DNA of 64,000 nucleotides, taken from assembly GCA_035544875.1 (NCBI GenBank), contig DASZZP010000097.1, forward strand, positions 1 to 64,000, in the 5' to 3' direction. The position numbers and the translations under genes were made by a program. Below are positions 52,049 through 60,725 of the stretch, piece after piece. How positions within the stretch are numbered: position 1 is the first letter of the stretch; each line of letters begins with the position of its first letter. The notes under the pieces are model-generated. The model had not been told where the DNA came from. It did no database searches and was given only the letters and a program-made list of their open reading frames with translations. The DNA comes from JASLEW01 sp035544875. Lineage in GTDB: Bacteria; Acidobacteriota; Thermoanaerobaculia; Multivoradales; UBA5704.

Positions 52049-53749
52049 ATGCTGACCTGGTCGCAGGTTTACACCCCTGTAGCCGGAAATCTGCTGTTGT
52101 CGGCGCTGGTGGCGGCGCTGCCCGTGGTCGTGCTGCTGGGGCTTCTGGCCTTTGCCCACACGAGGGCCCACTGGGCGGCCATCCTCGGTCTCGCGACCTC
52201 GCTGGCGATCGCGATCGTGGTCTACGGGATGCCGTCGAAGCTCGCGCTCGCCGCCGCCGCCAACGGCGCCGCCTTCGGGCTGCTGCCGATCGGCTGGATC
52301 ATCCTGAATGCCATCTTCGTCTACGACATCGCGGTGAAGTCGGGCAGTTTCGAGGACCTCAAGCACCGCATCGCGACTCTCGCCGCCGACCGCCGGATCC
52401 AGCTCCTCCTCATCGGCTTCAGCTTCGGCGCCTTCATCGAGGGCGCGGCCGGCTTCGGCACGCCGGTGGCCATCTGCGGCGCGATGCTGATCGGGCTCGG
52501 GTTCCGGCCGCTGCAGGCCGCCGGCCTGGCGCTGCTTGGCAACACGGCGCCGGTCGCCTACGGCGCTCTCGGGACCCCGATCATCACACTGGCGAAGATC
52601 ACCGGGCTGCCGGAGCTCTCGCTCAGCGCGATGGCTGGGCGGCAGCTGCCGTTCTTTTCGGTCCTCGTCCCCTTCTGGCTGGTCTGGGCCATGGCGGGGC
52701 GGAAGGCGACGCGCGAGGTGTGGCCCGCCTGCCTCACCTGCGGCCTCTCCTTCGCGATCACCCAGTTTCTGATCAGCAACTACTTCGGTCCGACGCTGGT
52801 CGACATCGGGGGCTCGATCGTCTCGATCCTGTCGCTGCTGGTGCTGCTCAAGTTCTGGCAGCCGAAGACGACCTGGAGCTTCGAGCACGAGTCGGCGGAC
52901 GAGCGCGCGTCTGAGGCGGCGGCCCGGCCCGAGCACACCTCCGCCACCGCCTGGAAGGCCTTTGCGCCCTGGATCCTGCTCTGCGTCTTCGTCTTCGCCT
53001 GGGGCTATCCGGCTTTCAAGACCATCCTGAACGGGGGCGCCAAGGGAAATGAGAACTTCCTCAACGGCGTCTCGGTCGTCAACGTGACGGTCCCGGCGCT
53101 CGACAAGGCGGTCATCAGGACGCCGCCGGTGGTCAAGAAGGACACGCCGGAACCCGCGGTCTACGTTTTCAACTGGCTCTCCGCCACCGGCACCAGCCTG
53201 CTGCTGACCGGGATCGTGAGCGGCCTGCTTCTCGGCTTCTCCCTGAGCGAGCTGCTGCTGACCTACTGGCGCACGTTGCTGCGGGTGAGGGTATCGTTGC
53301 TGACCATCGCCGCGATGCTCGCCCTGGGCTACTCGACCCGCTATGCCGGCCTCGACGCCACCATGGGGCTTGCCTTCGCGTCGACCGGGGTGCTGTTCCC
53401 GTTCTTCTCGCCGCTCCTGGGCTGGCTCGGAGTGGCGCTCACCGGCAGCGATACCTCCTCGAACGTCCTCTTCGGCGGCCTGCAGCGGATCAGCGCCGAG
53501 AAGCTCGGCATCAGTCCCATCCTGGCCTGCGCCGCGAACAGCTCCGGCGGCGTCATGGGCAAGATGATCGACGCCCAGAGCATCGTGGTGGCGGGGGTGG
53601 CGACCGGCCAGAAGGGCAACGAGGGCGAGATCCTGCGCTACGTCTTCTGGCATAGCATCGCGCTGGCTTCGCTCGTCGGTGTCCTCGTGTTCCTGCAGGC
53701 ATACGTGTTCCCGGGAATGATCCCGGCGATGACCGTCGTCGGGAAGTGA
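52049..53749 (+). CDS. lldP: L-lactate permease (LldP/GlcA family), 566 aa
   Basis: A GGAGGAGGG run precedes the ATG. Twelve or more helices with the family motifs GFSFGAFIEGAAGFGTPVAI, LGNTAPVAYGALGTPI, GWLGVALTGSDTSSN and AANSSGGVMGKMIDAQSIVVA. It imports L- or D-lactate (or glycolate) with protons. It heads an operon with a porin and lutABC, so lactate is the likely substrate. Confidence 0.95.
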   Translation: MLTWSQVYTPVAGNLLLSALVAALPVVVLLGLLAFAHTRAHWAAILGLATSLAIAIVVYGMPSKLALAAAANGAAFGLLPIGWIILNAIFVYDIAVKSGSFEDLKHRIATLAADRRIQLLLIGFSFGAFIEGAAGFGTPVAICGAMLIGLGFRPLQAAGLALLGNTAPVAYGALGTPIITLAKITGLPELSLSAMAGRQLPFFSVLVPFWLVWAMAGRKATREVWPACLTCGLSFAITQFLISNYFGPTLVDIGGSIVSILSLLVLLKFWQPKTTWSFEHESADERASEAAARPEHTSATAWKAFAPWILLCVFVFAWGYPAFKTILNGGAKGNENFLNGVSVVNVTVPALDKAVIRTPPVVKKDTPEPAVYVFNWLSATGTSLLLTGIVSGLLLGFSLSELLLTYWRTLLRVRVSLLTIAAMLALGYSTRYAGLDATMGLAFASTGVLFPFFSPLLGWLGVALTGSDTSSNVLFGGLQRISAEKLGISPILACAANSSGGVMGKMIDAQSIVVAGVATGQKGNEGEILRYVFWHSIALASLVGVLVFLQAYVFPGMIPAMTVVGK

Positions 53750-53804
53750 GCCATTCATGCATCCGGCCTCGAGCCAAAGACACAGAATTGAAAGGGGGAC
53801 CAGA

Positions 53805-54896
53805 ATGATGCGCCATTCGATCGGACGATTCCTGGTTGCGGCAGTGGTCCTGGCGGCGGCGACGGCTTTTCTGCCCGCCACGGCCCACGCCCAGGCGATC
53901 GTCAAGGTGAACGACACGGTGTTCTTCAGGATCGGCTTCCAGTTGCAGACCTGGGGTGACTGGCTCCAGGACGCCAACACCCGCGGCTACGCCCAGAACC
54001 TGTACATCCGCAGGGTCCGCTTCCTGCTCACCGGCCAGGTGGCCCCCAACGTGACCTTCTTCTTCCAGACCGACAATCCGAACGTGGGCAAGGCGCCCAA
54101 GTCGCTCGGCACCGGCTTCTTGCTCCAGGACGCCTGGCTGGAGTGGAAGATCAATGACTACTTCATGATCGACGCCGGGGAGTTTCTTGTGCCGCTCGCC
54201 CGCAACGAGCTGCAATCGACGGTGAGCTTCCTGACGCTCGACATCAGCCCGACGTCGACCGTCTTCGCCGTCCCGACGGCAACCAACGCGACGCGCGACA
54301 CCGGCCTCCAGGTCAAGGGGTACCCCCTCGACGGCCACCTGGAGTACCGCGCCGCGCTCATGCAGGGGGTCCGGTTGACCGGCTCGCGCAACTCCTTCCG
54401 CGACACCTTCTACCTGCAGTACGACGTCTTCGAGACCGAGAAGGGGTATGTCTACGCCGGGACGAACCTGGGCAAGAAGAAGATCCTGGCCATCAGCAGC
54501 GGCTACGATACCCAGAACAAGTACCATGCCAACAGCGGCAACGTCTTCACCACCATCCCGGTGGGCGCGGGTGACGAGTTTGCCGGCCAGGTCCAGGGCA
54601 TCCACTACGACGGCGGCACGTTTCTGCCCTCGCTGCCGAAGCAGAATGACTTCCTGGTCGAGGCGTCCTACTACATCTCGGCTGCCAAGGTGGCGCCGTT
54701 CGCCAAGTACGAGAGCCAGAAGTTCAGCAAGGCGGTGGACAAGCCGAAAGACCAGACGCGCTGGGGCGCCGGCTTGCACTACTACCTCTCGAACCAGAAC
54801 TTCAAGCTTTCCGCGCAGTACCTGCACGTCTCGCCCAAGAGTCCCATCCAGGGGACGAACCAGTTCACGTTCGCGTTCCAGGCCTTCTACAACTGA
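53805..54896 (+). CDS. Outer-membrane porin (OprP/OprO-like fold), 363 aa
   Basis: Signal peptide (AAATAFLPATAHA), then alternating beta strands with YIRRVRFLLTGQVAPNVTFFFQTD and FYLQYDVF, ending in aromatic Phe-Tyr-Asn near the C-terminus, as in 16-strand porins of the phosphate-selective type. Despite that family name, its place between lldP and lutA suggests lactate or general anion entry. ATG 53808 is an equal alternative. Confidence 0.75.
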   Translation: MMRHSIGRFLVAAVVLAAATAFLPATAHAQAIVKVNDTVFFRIGFQLQTWGDWLQDANTRGYAQNLYIRRVRFLLTGQVAPNVTFFFQTDNPNVGKAPKSLGTGFLLQDAWLEWKINDYFMIDAGEFLVPLARNELQSTVSFLTLDISPTSTVFAVPTATNATRDTGLQVKGYPLDGHLEYRAALMQGVRLTGSRNSFRDTFYLQYDVFETEKGYVYAGTNLGKKKILAISSGYDTQNKYHANSGNVFTTIPVGAGDEFAGQVQGIHYDGGTFLPSLPKQNDFLVEASYYISAAKVAPFAKYESQKFSKAVDKPKDQTRWGAGLHYYLSNQNFKLSAQYLHVSPKSPIQGTNQFTFAFQAFYN

Positions 54897-55001
54897 GGTT
54901 CCAGGATTCCCTCGGGGTGCCGGGCGACCCTGCCCGGCCCCCCGCCTCCGCCGCCCCGGTCCGAACCAATTCATCCGCTACAGGCCACTTGGGAGGAGCA
55001 G

Positions 55002-55832
55002 TTGGCAGAGAGACGAGAAGAGAGCCGCCCGCGGGCGGTCTACTTCTACGGTACCTGCCTGGTCGACCTCTTCTTCCCCGCGGCCGGGATGGCCGGTATC
55101 GAGCTGCTGCGGCGCGAAGGGCTCGAGGTGGTCTTCCCCCAGGGGCAGACCTGCTGCGGCCAGCCGCCCTTCAACTGCGGCCACTCCGCGGCGGCCCTGG
55201 CCGTCGCCCGCGCCCAGATCGCCCTCTTCCCGCAGCCCTGGCCGGTGGTCGTCCCATCCGGCTCCTGCGCCGCGATGATGAAGCGCCACTACCCGGAGCT
55301 CTTTGCCGGCGAGCCCGACCATCCCGCGGCCGAGGCATTCGCCGCGCGGGTGTATGAGCTGACCCAGTTCCTTGTCGGGGTGCTCGGCGTCCAGCTCGAT
55401 GATAAGAGCCAGCGGAGCCAGCGGAGCAAGGCGAGCCAGCTTGGACAGCGCGAGCAGCGAGGGCAGCGAGGGCAGGGCGGGCAGCCGGTGCGGGTCACCT
55501 GGCACTCCTCCTGCCATGCCCTGCGCGAGCTGGGGGTGCGCGAGGAGCCCCTGGCGCTGCTCGGCCAGCTCGCCAACGTGGAGCTCGCCCCCCTGGCGCG
55601 CGAGCGCGAGTGCTGCGGCTTTGGCGGCACCTTCTCGATCCGATTCCCGGAGATCTCGGCGGCAATGGTGGCCGACAAGGCGGCCGACGTGACCGCGACC
55701 GGGGCGAGCGAGCTGCTCTCCGGCGACTGCGGCTGCCTGCTCAACATCGCCGGCCATCTGGCGCGCCAGGGCAGCCCCGTCCGCGCCCGCCACATCGCCG
55801 AGTTCCTGCTGGAGAGAACCGGTGGCGATTGA
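55002..55832 (+). CDS. lutA: Lactate-utilisation protein LutA (CCG-domain subunit), 276 aa
   Basis: TTG start with GGGAGGAG just upstream. Two CCG (cysteine-rich) domains: CCGQPPFNCG and CCGFGGTFS, each the Fe-S ligand motif of the family. Between them (about residues 128-158) lies a Ser/Gln/Arg-rich insertion encoded by imperfect 9-base repeats, absent from ordinary LutA. LutA with LutB and LutC oxidises L-lactate to pyruvate. Confidence 0.88.
   Translation: MAERREESRPRAVYFYGTCLVDLFFPAAGMAGIELLRREGLEVVFPQGQTCCGQPPFNCGHSAAALAVARAQIALFPQPWPVVVPSGSCAAMMKRHYPELFAGEPDHPAAEAFAARVYELTQFLVGVLGVQLDDKSQRSQRSKASQLGQREQRGQRGQGGQPVRVTWHSSCHALRELGVREEPLALLGQLANVELAPLARERECCGFGGTFSIRFPEISAAMVADKAADVTATGASELLSGDCGCLLNIAGHLARQGSPVRARHIAEFLLERTGGD
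55387..55491 (+). repeat. Imperfect 9-base tandem repeats inside lutA
   Basis: Units of the type AGCCAGCGG/GGCAGCGAG recur about ten times in frame, coding Ser/Gln/Arg/Gly. They expand the linker between the two CCG domains and show the slippage tendency seen in other genes here. Confidence 0.7.
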
Positions 55833-57267
55833 AACCGGCGGCAGCGGGCCCCCCGACTTCCGCGCCAGCTCTACGGCAGCCCTGCGCGATCCCCAGATCC
55901 GGGCCAACTTCCGCCGCGCCATGGACGGCCTGATGGCCAAGCGCGCCGCGCTCTTCGCCGATCCGGCCGAATGGCAGGCGCTGCGCGCCCTCGGCGCCTC
56001 CATCCGCGCCCGCAGTCTCGCCCGCCTGCCGGAGCTGCTCGTGCGACTCGAGGAGCGCTGCCGGCAAAACGGCATCGCGGTGCACTGGGCCGAGACCACC
56101 GCGGCGGCGAACGAGACCGTGCTCGCGATCCTGCGCGCGCACGGCGCCACCCGCCTGGTCAAGGGCAAGTCGATGGTCTCCGAGGAGATGCACTTGAACG
56201 ACTTCCTCGCCGCGCACGGCGTCGAGTCGCTCGAATCGGATCTCGGCGAGTACATCGTGCAGCTCGACGGCGAGGCCCCGTCGCACATCATCATGCCGGC
56301 CATCCACAAGAACGTGGGGCAGATCGCCCGTCTTCTCGGGCAGAAGATCCGCGACGCCAAGTACACCGAGGACGTCGACGAGCTGACCGCGATCGCCCGG
56401 CGCGTCCTGCGGCAGAAGTTCGAGCAGGCCGAGGCCGGGCTGTCGGGAGTCAACGTTGCGGTCGCCGAGACCGGCACGCTGGTGCTGATCGAGAACGAGG
56501 GCAACGGGCGGATGTCGACCCACGTGCCGCCGCTCCACATCGCGCTCATGGGGCTCGAGAAGGTCGTCGAGCGGCTCGAGGACGTGCCGCCGCTGCTCGC
56601 GTTGCTCACCCGCTCGGCGACCGGCCAGACGATCACCACTTACATCAACATGATCAGCGGGCCGCGGGGCGAGGGCGAGAAGGACGGTCCGCGCGAGGTC
56701 CACCTGGTCATCCTCGACAACGAGCGGTCGCGGATCTTTGCCGACCCCGAGCTGCGCGCGACGCTGCGCTGCATCCGCTGCGGCGCCTGCATGAACCACT
56801 GCCCGGTCTATGGCCGGGTCGGCGGGCACGCCTACCAGACGACCTACCCGGGGCCGATCGGCAAGATCCTGGCGCCGCAGACCGAGGGGGTGAAGCGGCG
56901 GCACGACCTGATGCATGCCTCGAGCCTGTGCGGCGCCTGCGTCGAGGTCTGCCCGGTCGAGATCCCGATCACCGAGCTGCTGGTCCGGCTGCGCAGCGAG
57001 GCCGCCCACGGCGAGCCGGGGTCGCCGGTGCTGGAGGCCGGGCAAGCGCGCAACCGCTGGGAGGATCTGGCGTGGGCCGCCTGGCGCTGGCTCCATGGCT
57101 CGCCGCGCGCATACCGCCTGGTCAGCCGCCTGCTCGCCCGCTGCGCCTGGCTGCCGCCGCCCAGGATCGGGCCGCTGCGTGCCTGGACCAGCGTGCGCAC
57201 CGCCCCGCGCCCGGCGCGGCGGACGCTGCATGAGCTCGCCCGCGCGCGAGGTGTCCGCGATGCCTGA
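55822..57267 (+). CDS. lutB: Lactate-utilisation iron-sulfur protein LutB, 481 aa
   Basis: GTG start inside the lutA end. LUD domain followed by two ferredoxin-type clusters: CIRCGACMNHCPVYG and CGACVEVCPVEIP, with the preceding GNGRMSTHVPPLHIALMGLEK segment. It moves electrons in lactate oxidation. Confidence 0.92.
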   Translation: MAIETGGSGPPDFRASSTAALRDPQIRANFRRAMDGLMAKRAALFADPAEWQALRALGASIRARSLARLPELLVRLEERCRQNGIAVHWAETTAAANETVLAILRAHGATRLVKGKSMVSEEMHLNDFLAAHGVESLESDLGEYIVQLDGEAPSHIIMPAIHKNVGQIARLLGQKIRDAKYTEDVDELTAIARRVLRQKFEQAEAGLSGVNVAVAETGTLVLIENEGNGRMSTHVPPLHIALMGLEKVVERLEDVPPLLALLTRSATGQTITTYINMISGPRGEGEKDGPREVHLVILDNERSRIFADPELRATLRCIRCGACMNHCPVYGRVGGHAYQTTYPGPIGKILAPQTEGVKRRHDLMHASSLCGACVEVCPVEIPITELLVRLRSEAAHGEPGSPVLEAGQARNRWEDLAWAAWRWLHGSPRAYRLVSRLLARCAWLPPPRIGPLRAWTSVRTAPRPARRTLHELARARGVRDA

Positions 57268-57979
57268 GGATGCTGAGAACGGGGCGCCCGCGCGGGAACG
57301 GATCCTCGGCCGTCTGCGCCGCGCGCCGGGCGGGCGCCCGGCGCCGCCTTCCGACTTTTCGGTCCTGGCGGCGAAGAGCTGGGATACGGCCGAGCGCCTG
57401 GCGCGCCTGCGGCGCGCGATGGCAGCGGTCAAGGCCGAGTTCCTCCCCGCGCCGCCCGCCGCCTGGCCGGCCCGGGTGTGGGAGTTTCTCCGCGCCGCCG
57501 GGGCGCGCAACCTGCTCTACGGCCCCGGCAGCCCGCTTGCCCTGGATCTCGAGGGGGCCTTCGCGGGGCCCGCCGGTCTCTCCGCGCAGGGTTCCCCGCT
57601 CCTCGTCCCCTACGATCGGCCGGTCGAGGAGTGGAAGGGGTCGCTCTTCACGGGTATCGACGCCGCCATCACCACCTGCCTGGGCGGCATCGCCGAGACC
57701 GGCGGCCTGGTACTGGCCCCCTCGCCCGCGGAGCCGCGGCTGCTCTCGCTGGTGCCGCCGATCCACCTCGTGCTGCTCGACCCGGCGTGCATCTGGGACA
57801 CCCTCTGGCAGGCATTGCGGGAGCTCGGCTGGGCCGCCGGCATGCCGCCCAACGCCCTGGTGATCTCGGGCCCGAGCAAGACCGCCGACATCGAGCAGAC
57901 CCTCGCCTACGGCGTCCACGGCCCGAAACGGCTGGTGGTCGTCCTCCTCGACGGCAGCGCCGCTCCTGGCGACGCCTGA
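57260..57979 (+). CDS. lutC: Lactate-utilisation protein LutC (LUD domain), 239 aa
   Basis: ATG overlaps the lutB stop by eight bases. LUD-domain motifs: GIDAAITTCLGGIAETGGLVL, PIHLVLLDP, ISGPSKTADIEQTLAYGVHGPK. The last gene of the lactate operon. Confidence 0.9.
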   Translation: MPEDAENGAPARERILGRLRRAPGGRPAPPSDFSVLAAKSWDTAERLARLRRAMAAVKAEFLPAPPAAWPARVWEFLRAAGARNLLYGPGSPLALDLEGAFAGPAGLSAQGSPLLVPYDRPVEEWKGSLFTGIDAAITTCLGGIAETGGLVLAPSPAEPRLLSLVPPIHLVLLDPACIWDTLWQALRELGWAAGMPPNALVISGPSKTADIEQTLAYGVHGPKRLVVVLLDGSAAPGDA

Positions 57980-58039
57980 ACGGCCAACGAAATTCATGCT
58001 CCTGTGCGTTCGCACGGAGTCGTCGCACGAGCTCGAGCT

Positions 58040-58441
58040 TCATCGCTCGACTGGCGGCATCGCCGGTTTCCGGATGGGGGTGTGCGCCAGCCAGTTCTCG
58101 GCTTCTTGATGGCTGCGGAAAGGTCTTACGTCGCAGACGTCCTCGACTAGGGCCTCGAGCATTCGAAACATCCCGTAAGACACCTCATCCCCGACCACGA
58201 TGGCGGTGGGGCCAAGAGCTCCTTCGCGACCGAGCTCCCTGAGGATCTCGACTGTTGTGCGAACGTCCTGCGCACCGAAAACGGCAGTGGCCCGAGTGGC
58301 GTCGATCACTTCTGGATAGCCGAGACCGCGATCCCTGCCCTCGGCGCTGAGATGCTCGCGGATGTCTGCCATCGTGATCGGTCCTATGGCAGTGGTGGTT
58401 GTCCGGCGGCGCTCGTGATTCACTTCGTGGGTCACGGGCAT
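58040..58441 (-). CDS. Small soluble protein with STAS-like fold, 133 aa
   Basis: Reads GPITMADIREHL...GLGYPEVIDATRATAVFG...LGPTAIVVGDEVSYGMFRMLEAL...FRSHQEAENWL, a pattern of small uncharacterised STAS-like (SpoIIAA-like) proteins. No membrane segment. It converges on the lactate operon and lies opposite glnS. Function unknown. Confidence 0.6.
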   Translation of the reverse strand: MPVTHEVNHERRRTTTTAIGPITMADIREHLSAEGRDRGLGYPEVIDATRATAVFGAQDVRTTVEILRELGREGALGPTAIVVGDEVSYGMFRMLEALVEDVCDVRPFRSHQEAENWLAHTPIRKPAMPPVER

Positions 58442-58618
58442 CGTTGGTCTCCACGCAGGCGCAGCTGATCCGCTGTCGCGTCTGGCTTCGGCCTCGCGCC
58501 GGCGAAGGGGCCCGGCCGGGGCCCGGGAGTCATCGTCTGCACTATATAGTCTGCTCGACCTGCGGCTCGCGGCTCAAGGCCGCACCGCATTGAGCCCCAT
58601 TCATCGAGGATCTCTCCG

Positions 58619-60625
58619 ATGTCGGACACGACGCTCTCCACTCCCGGACGCGACTTCATTCGCGACATGGTCGACCGCGACCGTGTCGCCGGCAAGCACG
58701 GCGGAAGGGTGGTCACCCGTTTCCCCCCGGAGCCGAACGGCTACCTCCACATCGGTCACGCCAAGTCGATCTGCCTCAACTTCGGGCTCGCGCTGGAGAA
58801 CGGCGGAACCTGCCATCTCCGTCTCGACGACACCAACCCCGAGACCGAGGCTCAGGAGTACGTCGAGGCCATCCAGCAGGGCGTGCGCTGGCTGGGCTTC
58901 GACTGGGGGGAGAGTTTCTTCCACACCTCGGACTACTTCGAGCAGCTTTACGACTTCGCCGTCGAGCTGATCCGCCGGGGCAAGGCTTACGTCTGCAACC
59001 TGAACGAAGACGAGATCCGCGAGTACCGGGGCACCGTCACCGAGCCCGGCCGGAACAGCCCGTACCGCGATCGCACCGTCGAGGAGAACCTCGATCTCTT
59101 CCGCCGGATGCGGGCCGGCGAGCTCGCGGATGGCGCCTGCGTGCTGCGCGGCAAGATCGACATGTCCGCACCCAACATGAAGATGCGGGACCCATTGTTC
59201 TACCGCATCAAGCGCGCCACCCACTACCACCGCGGCGATACCTGGTGCATCTACCCGATGTACGACTTCGCCCACCCGCTCTCGGACGCCATCGAACGCA
59301 TCACCCACTCGCTCTGCACGCTCGAGTTCGAGAACAATCGGGAGATCTACGACTGGCTGGTCGATTCCCTGCCCTTCCCGGACCCTCCGCGGCAGACCGA
59401 GTTCGCCCGTCTCAACCTCACCTATACCCTGATGAGCAAGCGGAAGCTCTTGGAGCTCGTCGAGCGCAAGCTCGTGACGGGCTGGGACGATCCGCGCTTG
59501 CCAACCCTCGCCGGTCTGCGCCGTCGCGGTTTCACTCCCGAGGCGCTGCGCGACTTTTGCGAGCGTATCGGCGTCGCCAAGGCGAACAGCACGGTGGACG
59601 TGACTCTCCTGGAGCACTGCCAGCGCGAGGATCTCAATCCCCAGGTTCCCCGCGTGCTCTGCGTGCTGCGGCCGTTGAAGCTGGTGATCGAGAACTACCC
59701 GGAGGGCCGGGTCGAGGAGCTGGACGCGCCGTTCTACCCGCACGACGTACCGAAGGAGGGAGAGCGGAAGGTGCCGTTCTCCCGTGTCCTCTACATCGAG
59801 CGCGACGACTTCGCGGAGGAGCCGCCAAAGGGTTTCCATCGTCTCGCCCCGGGCCGCGAGGTGCGGCTGCGCTACGCCTATCTCGTGCGCTGTGAGAGCG
59901 TCGTAAAGGACCCCGCGAGCGGCGGGATCGTCGAAGTCCGCTGCACCTACGACCCCGCCACCCGCGGCGGTTCGGCCCCGGACGGTCGCAAGGTGCCGGG
60001 CACCCTGCACTGGGTGTCCGCGGCCCACTCGCTGCCGGTCGAGGTGCGGATCTACGACCGCCTGTTCCGGGTCGAGCGGCCGGATCTGGAGGAAGGGGGC
60101 TTCGAGGCCTGCCTCAACCCGCAGTCCCTCGAAACCCTCACGGGCAGCCGCATCGAACCGGCGGCGGTGGACCCGGCGCTGGGAGAACGGTTGCAGTTCG
60201 AGCGGCAGGGCTACTTCTTCCGCGATCCCATCGATTCGAGCCCCGGCCATCTCGTGTTCAACCGCGTCGTGCCGCTCCGGGACTCGTGGGCGCAGGAGGT
60301 TCAGAAGCAGTCGCCGGTCGCGGCCGCCGCGTCGAAAGCGCTCGCACCGAAGACGCCGAAGGTGCAGGAAGCGAAGGTCCCCGATCCGCTCTCGGCGGAG
60401 GAGCTGGAGCTGCTCGAACAGATGCGCTCCTGGCTCCTGCCCATCATCCAAGGCGTGCTCGCCGCTCATCCCACCGAAGTGGAGCGCTACCGCAACGGCA
60501 AGACCGGACTCCTCGGCTTTCTCGTCGCACAGGTGATGAAGCAGGTGGCGCAGGGCGGCGGCAAGGCCAACCCCAAGCTGGTCAACGTGATGCTGACCCG
60601 AGAGCTGAGCGCTCCCGGTAAATGA
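58619..60625 (+). CDS. glnS: Glutaminyl-tRNA synthetase with C-terminal YqeY-like extension, 668 aa
   Basis: Class I synthetase: PPEPNGYLHIGHAKS (HIGH, about 44) and LMSKRK (KMSKS, about 272), with the GlnRS-specific RLDDTNPETE and beta-barrel anticodon domains. Residues about 590-668 (ELLEQMRSWLLPIIQGVL...NGKTGLLGFLVAQVMKQ...NPKLVNVMLTREL) match the YqeY/GatB tail domain that some GlnRS, for example in Deinococcus, use to bind tRNA. Charges tRNA-Gln directly. Confidence 0.95.
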   Translation: MSDTTLSTPGRDFIRDMVDRDRVAGKHGGRVVTRFPPEPNGYLHIGHAKSICLNFGLALENGGTCHLRLDDTNPETEAQEYVEAIQQGVRWLGFDWGESFFHTSDYFEQLYDFAVELIRRGKAYVCNLNEDEIREYRGTVTEPGRNSPYRDRTVEENLDLFRRMRAGELADGACVLRGKIDMSAPNMKMRDPLFYRIKRATHYHRGDTWCIYPMYDFAHPLSDAIERITHSLCTLEFENNREIYDWLVDSLPFPDPPRQTEFARLNLTYTLMSKRKLLELVERKLVTGWDDPRLPTLAGLRRRGFTPEALRDFCERIGVAKANSTVDVTLLEHCQREDLNPQVPRVLCVLRPLKLVIENYPEGRVEELDAPFYPHDVPKEGERKVPFSRVLYIERDDFAEEPPKGFHRLAPGREVRLRYAYLVRCESVVKDPASGGIVEVRCTYDPATRGGSAPDGRKVPGTLHWVSAAHSLPVEVRIYDRLFRVERPDLEEGGFEACLNPQSLETLTGSRIEPAAVDPALGERLQFERQGYFFRDPIDSSPGHLVFNRVVPLRDSWAQEVQKQSPVAAAASKALAPKTPKVQEAKVPDPLSAEELELLEQMRSWLLPIIQGVLAAHPTEVERYRNGKTGLLGFLVAQVMKQVAQGGGKANPKLVNVMLTRELSAPGK

Positions 60626-60725
60626 TACCGTTCAGGCACTGCCCACGACTCCGTGGTATGATTCAGCAAATAAGGGCGTCTGAGCTCCACGAGCAGTCCT
60701 TCGAGTTGTAAGGGTTGGTGAAGAG

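Noticed and set aside
51549..52055. Rightward ORF of 168 codons before lldP
   Set aside because: Arg/Gly/Pro-rich, no domain, runs into the lldP start; judged to be chance in GC-rich DNA.
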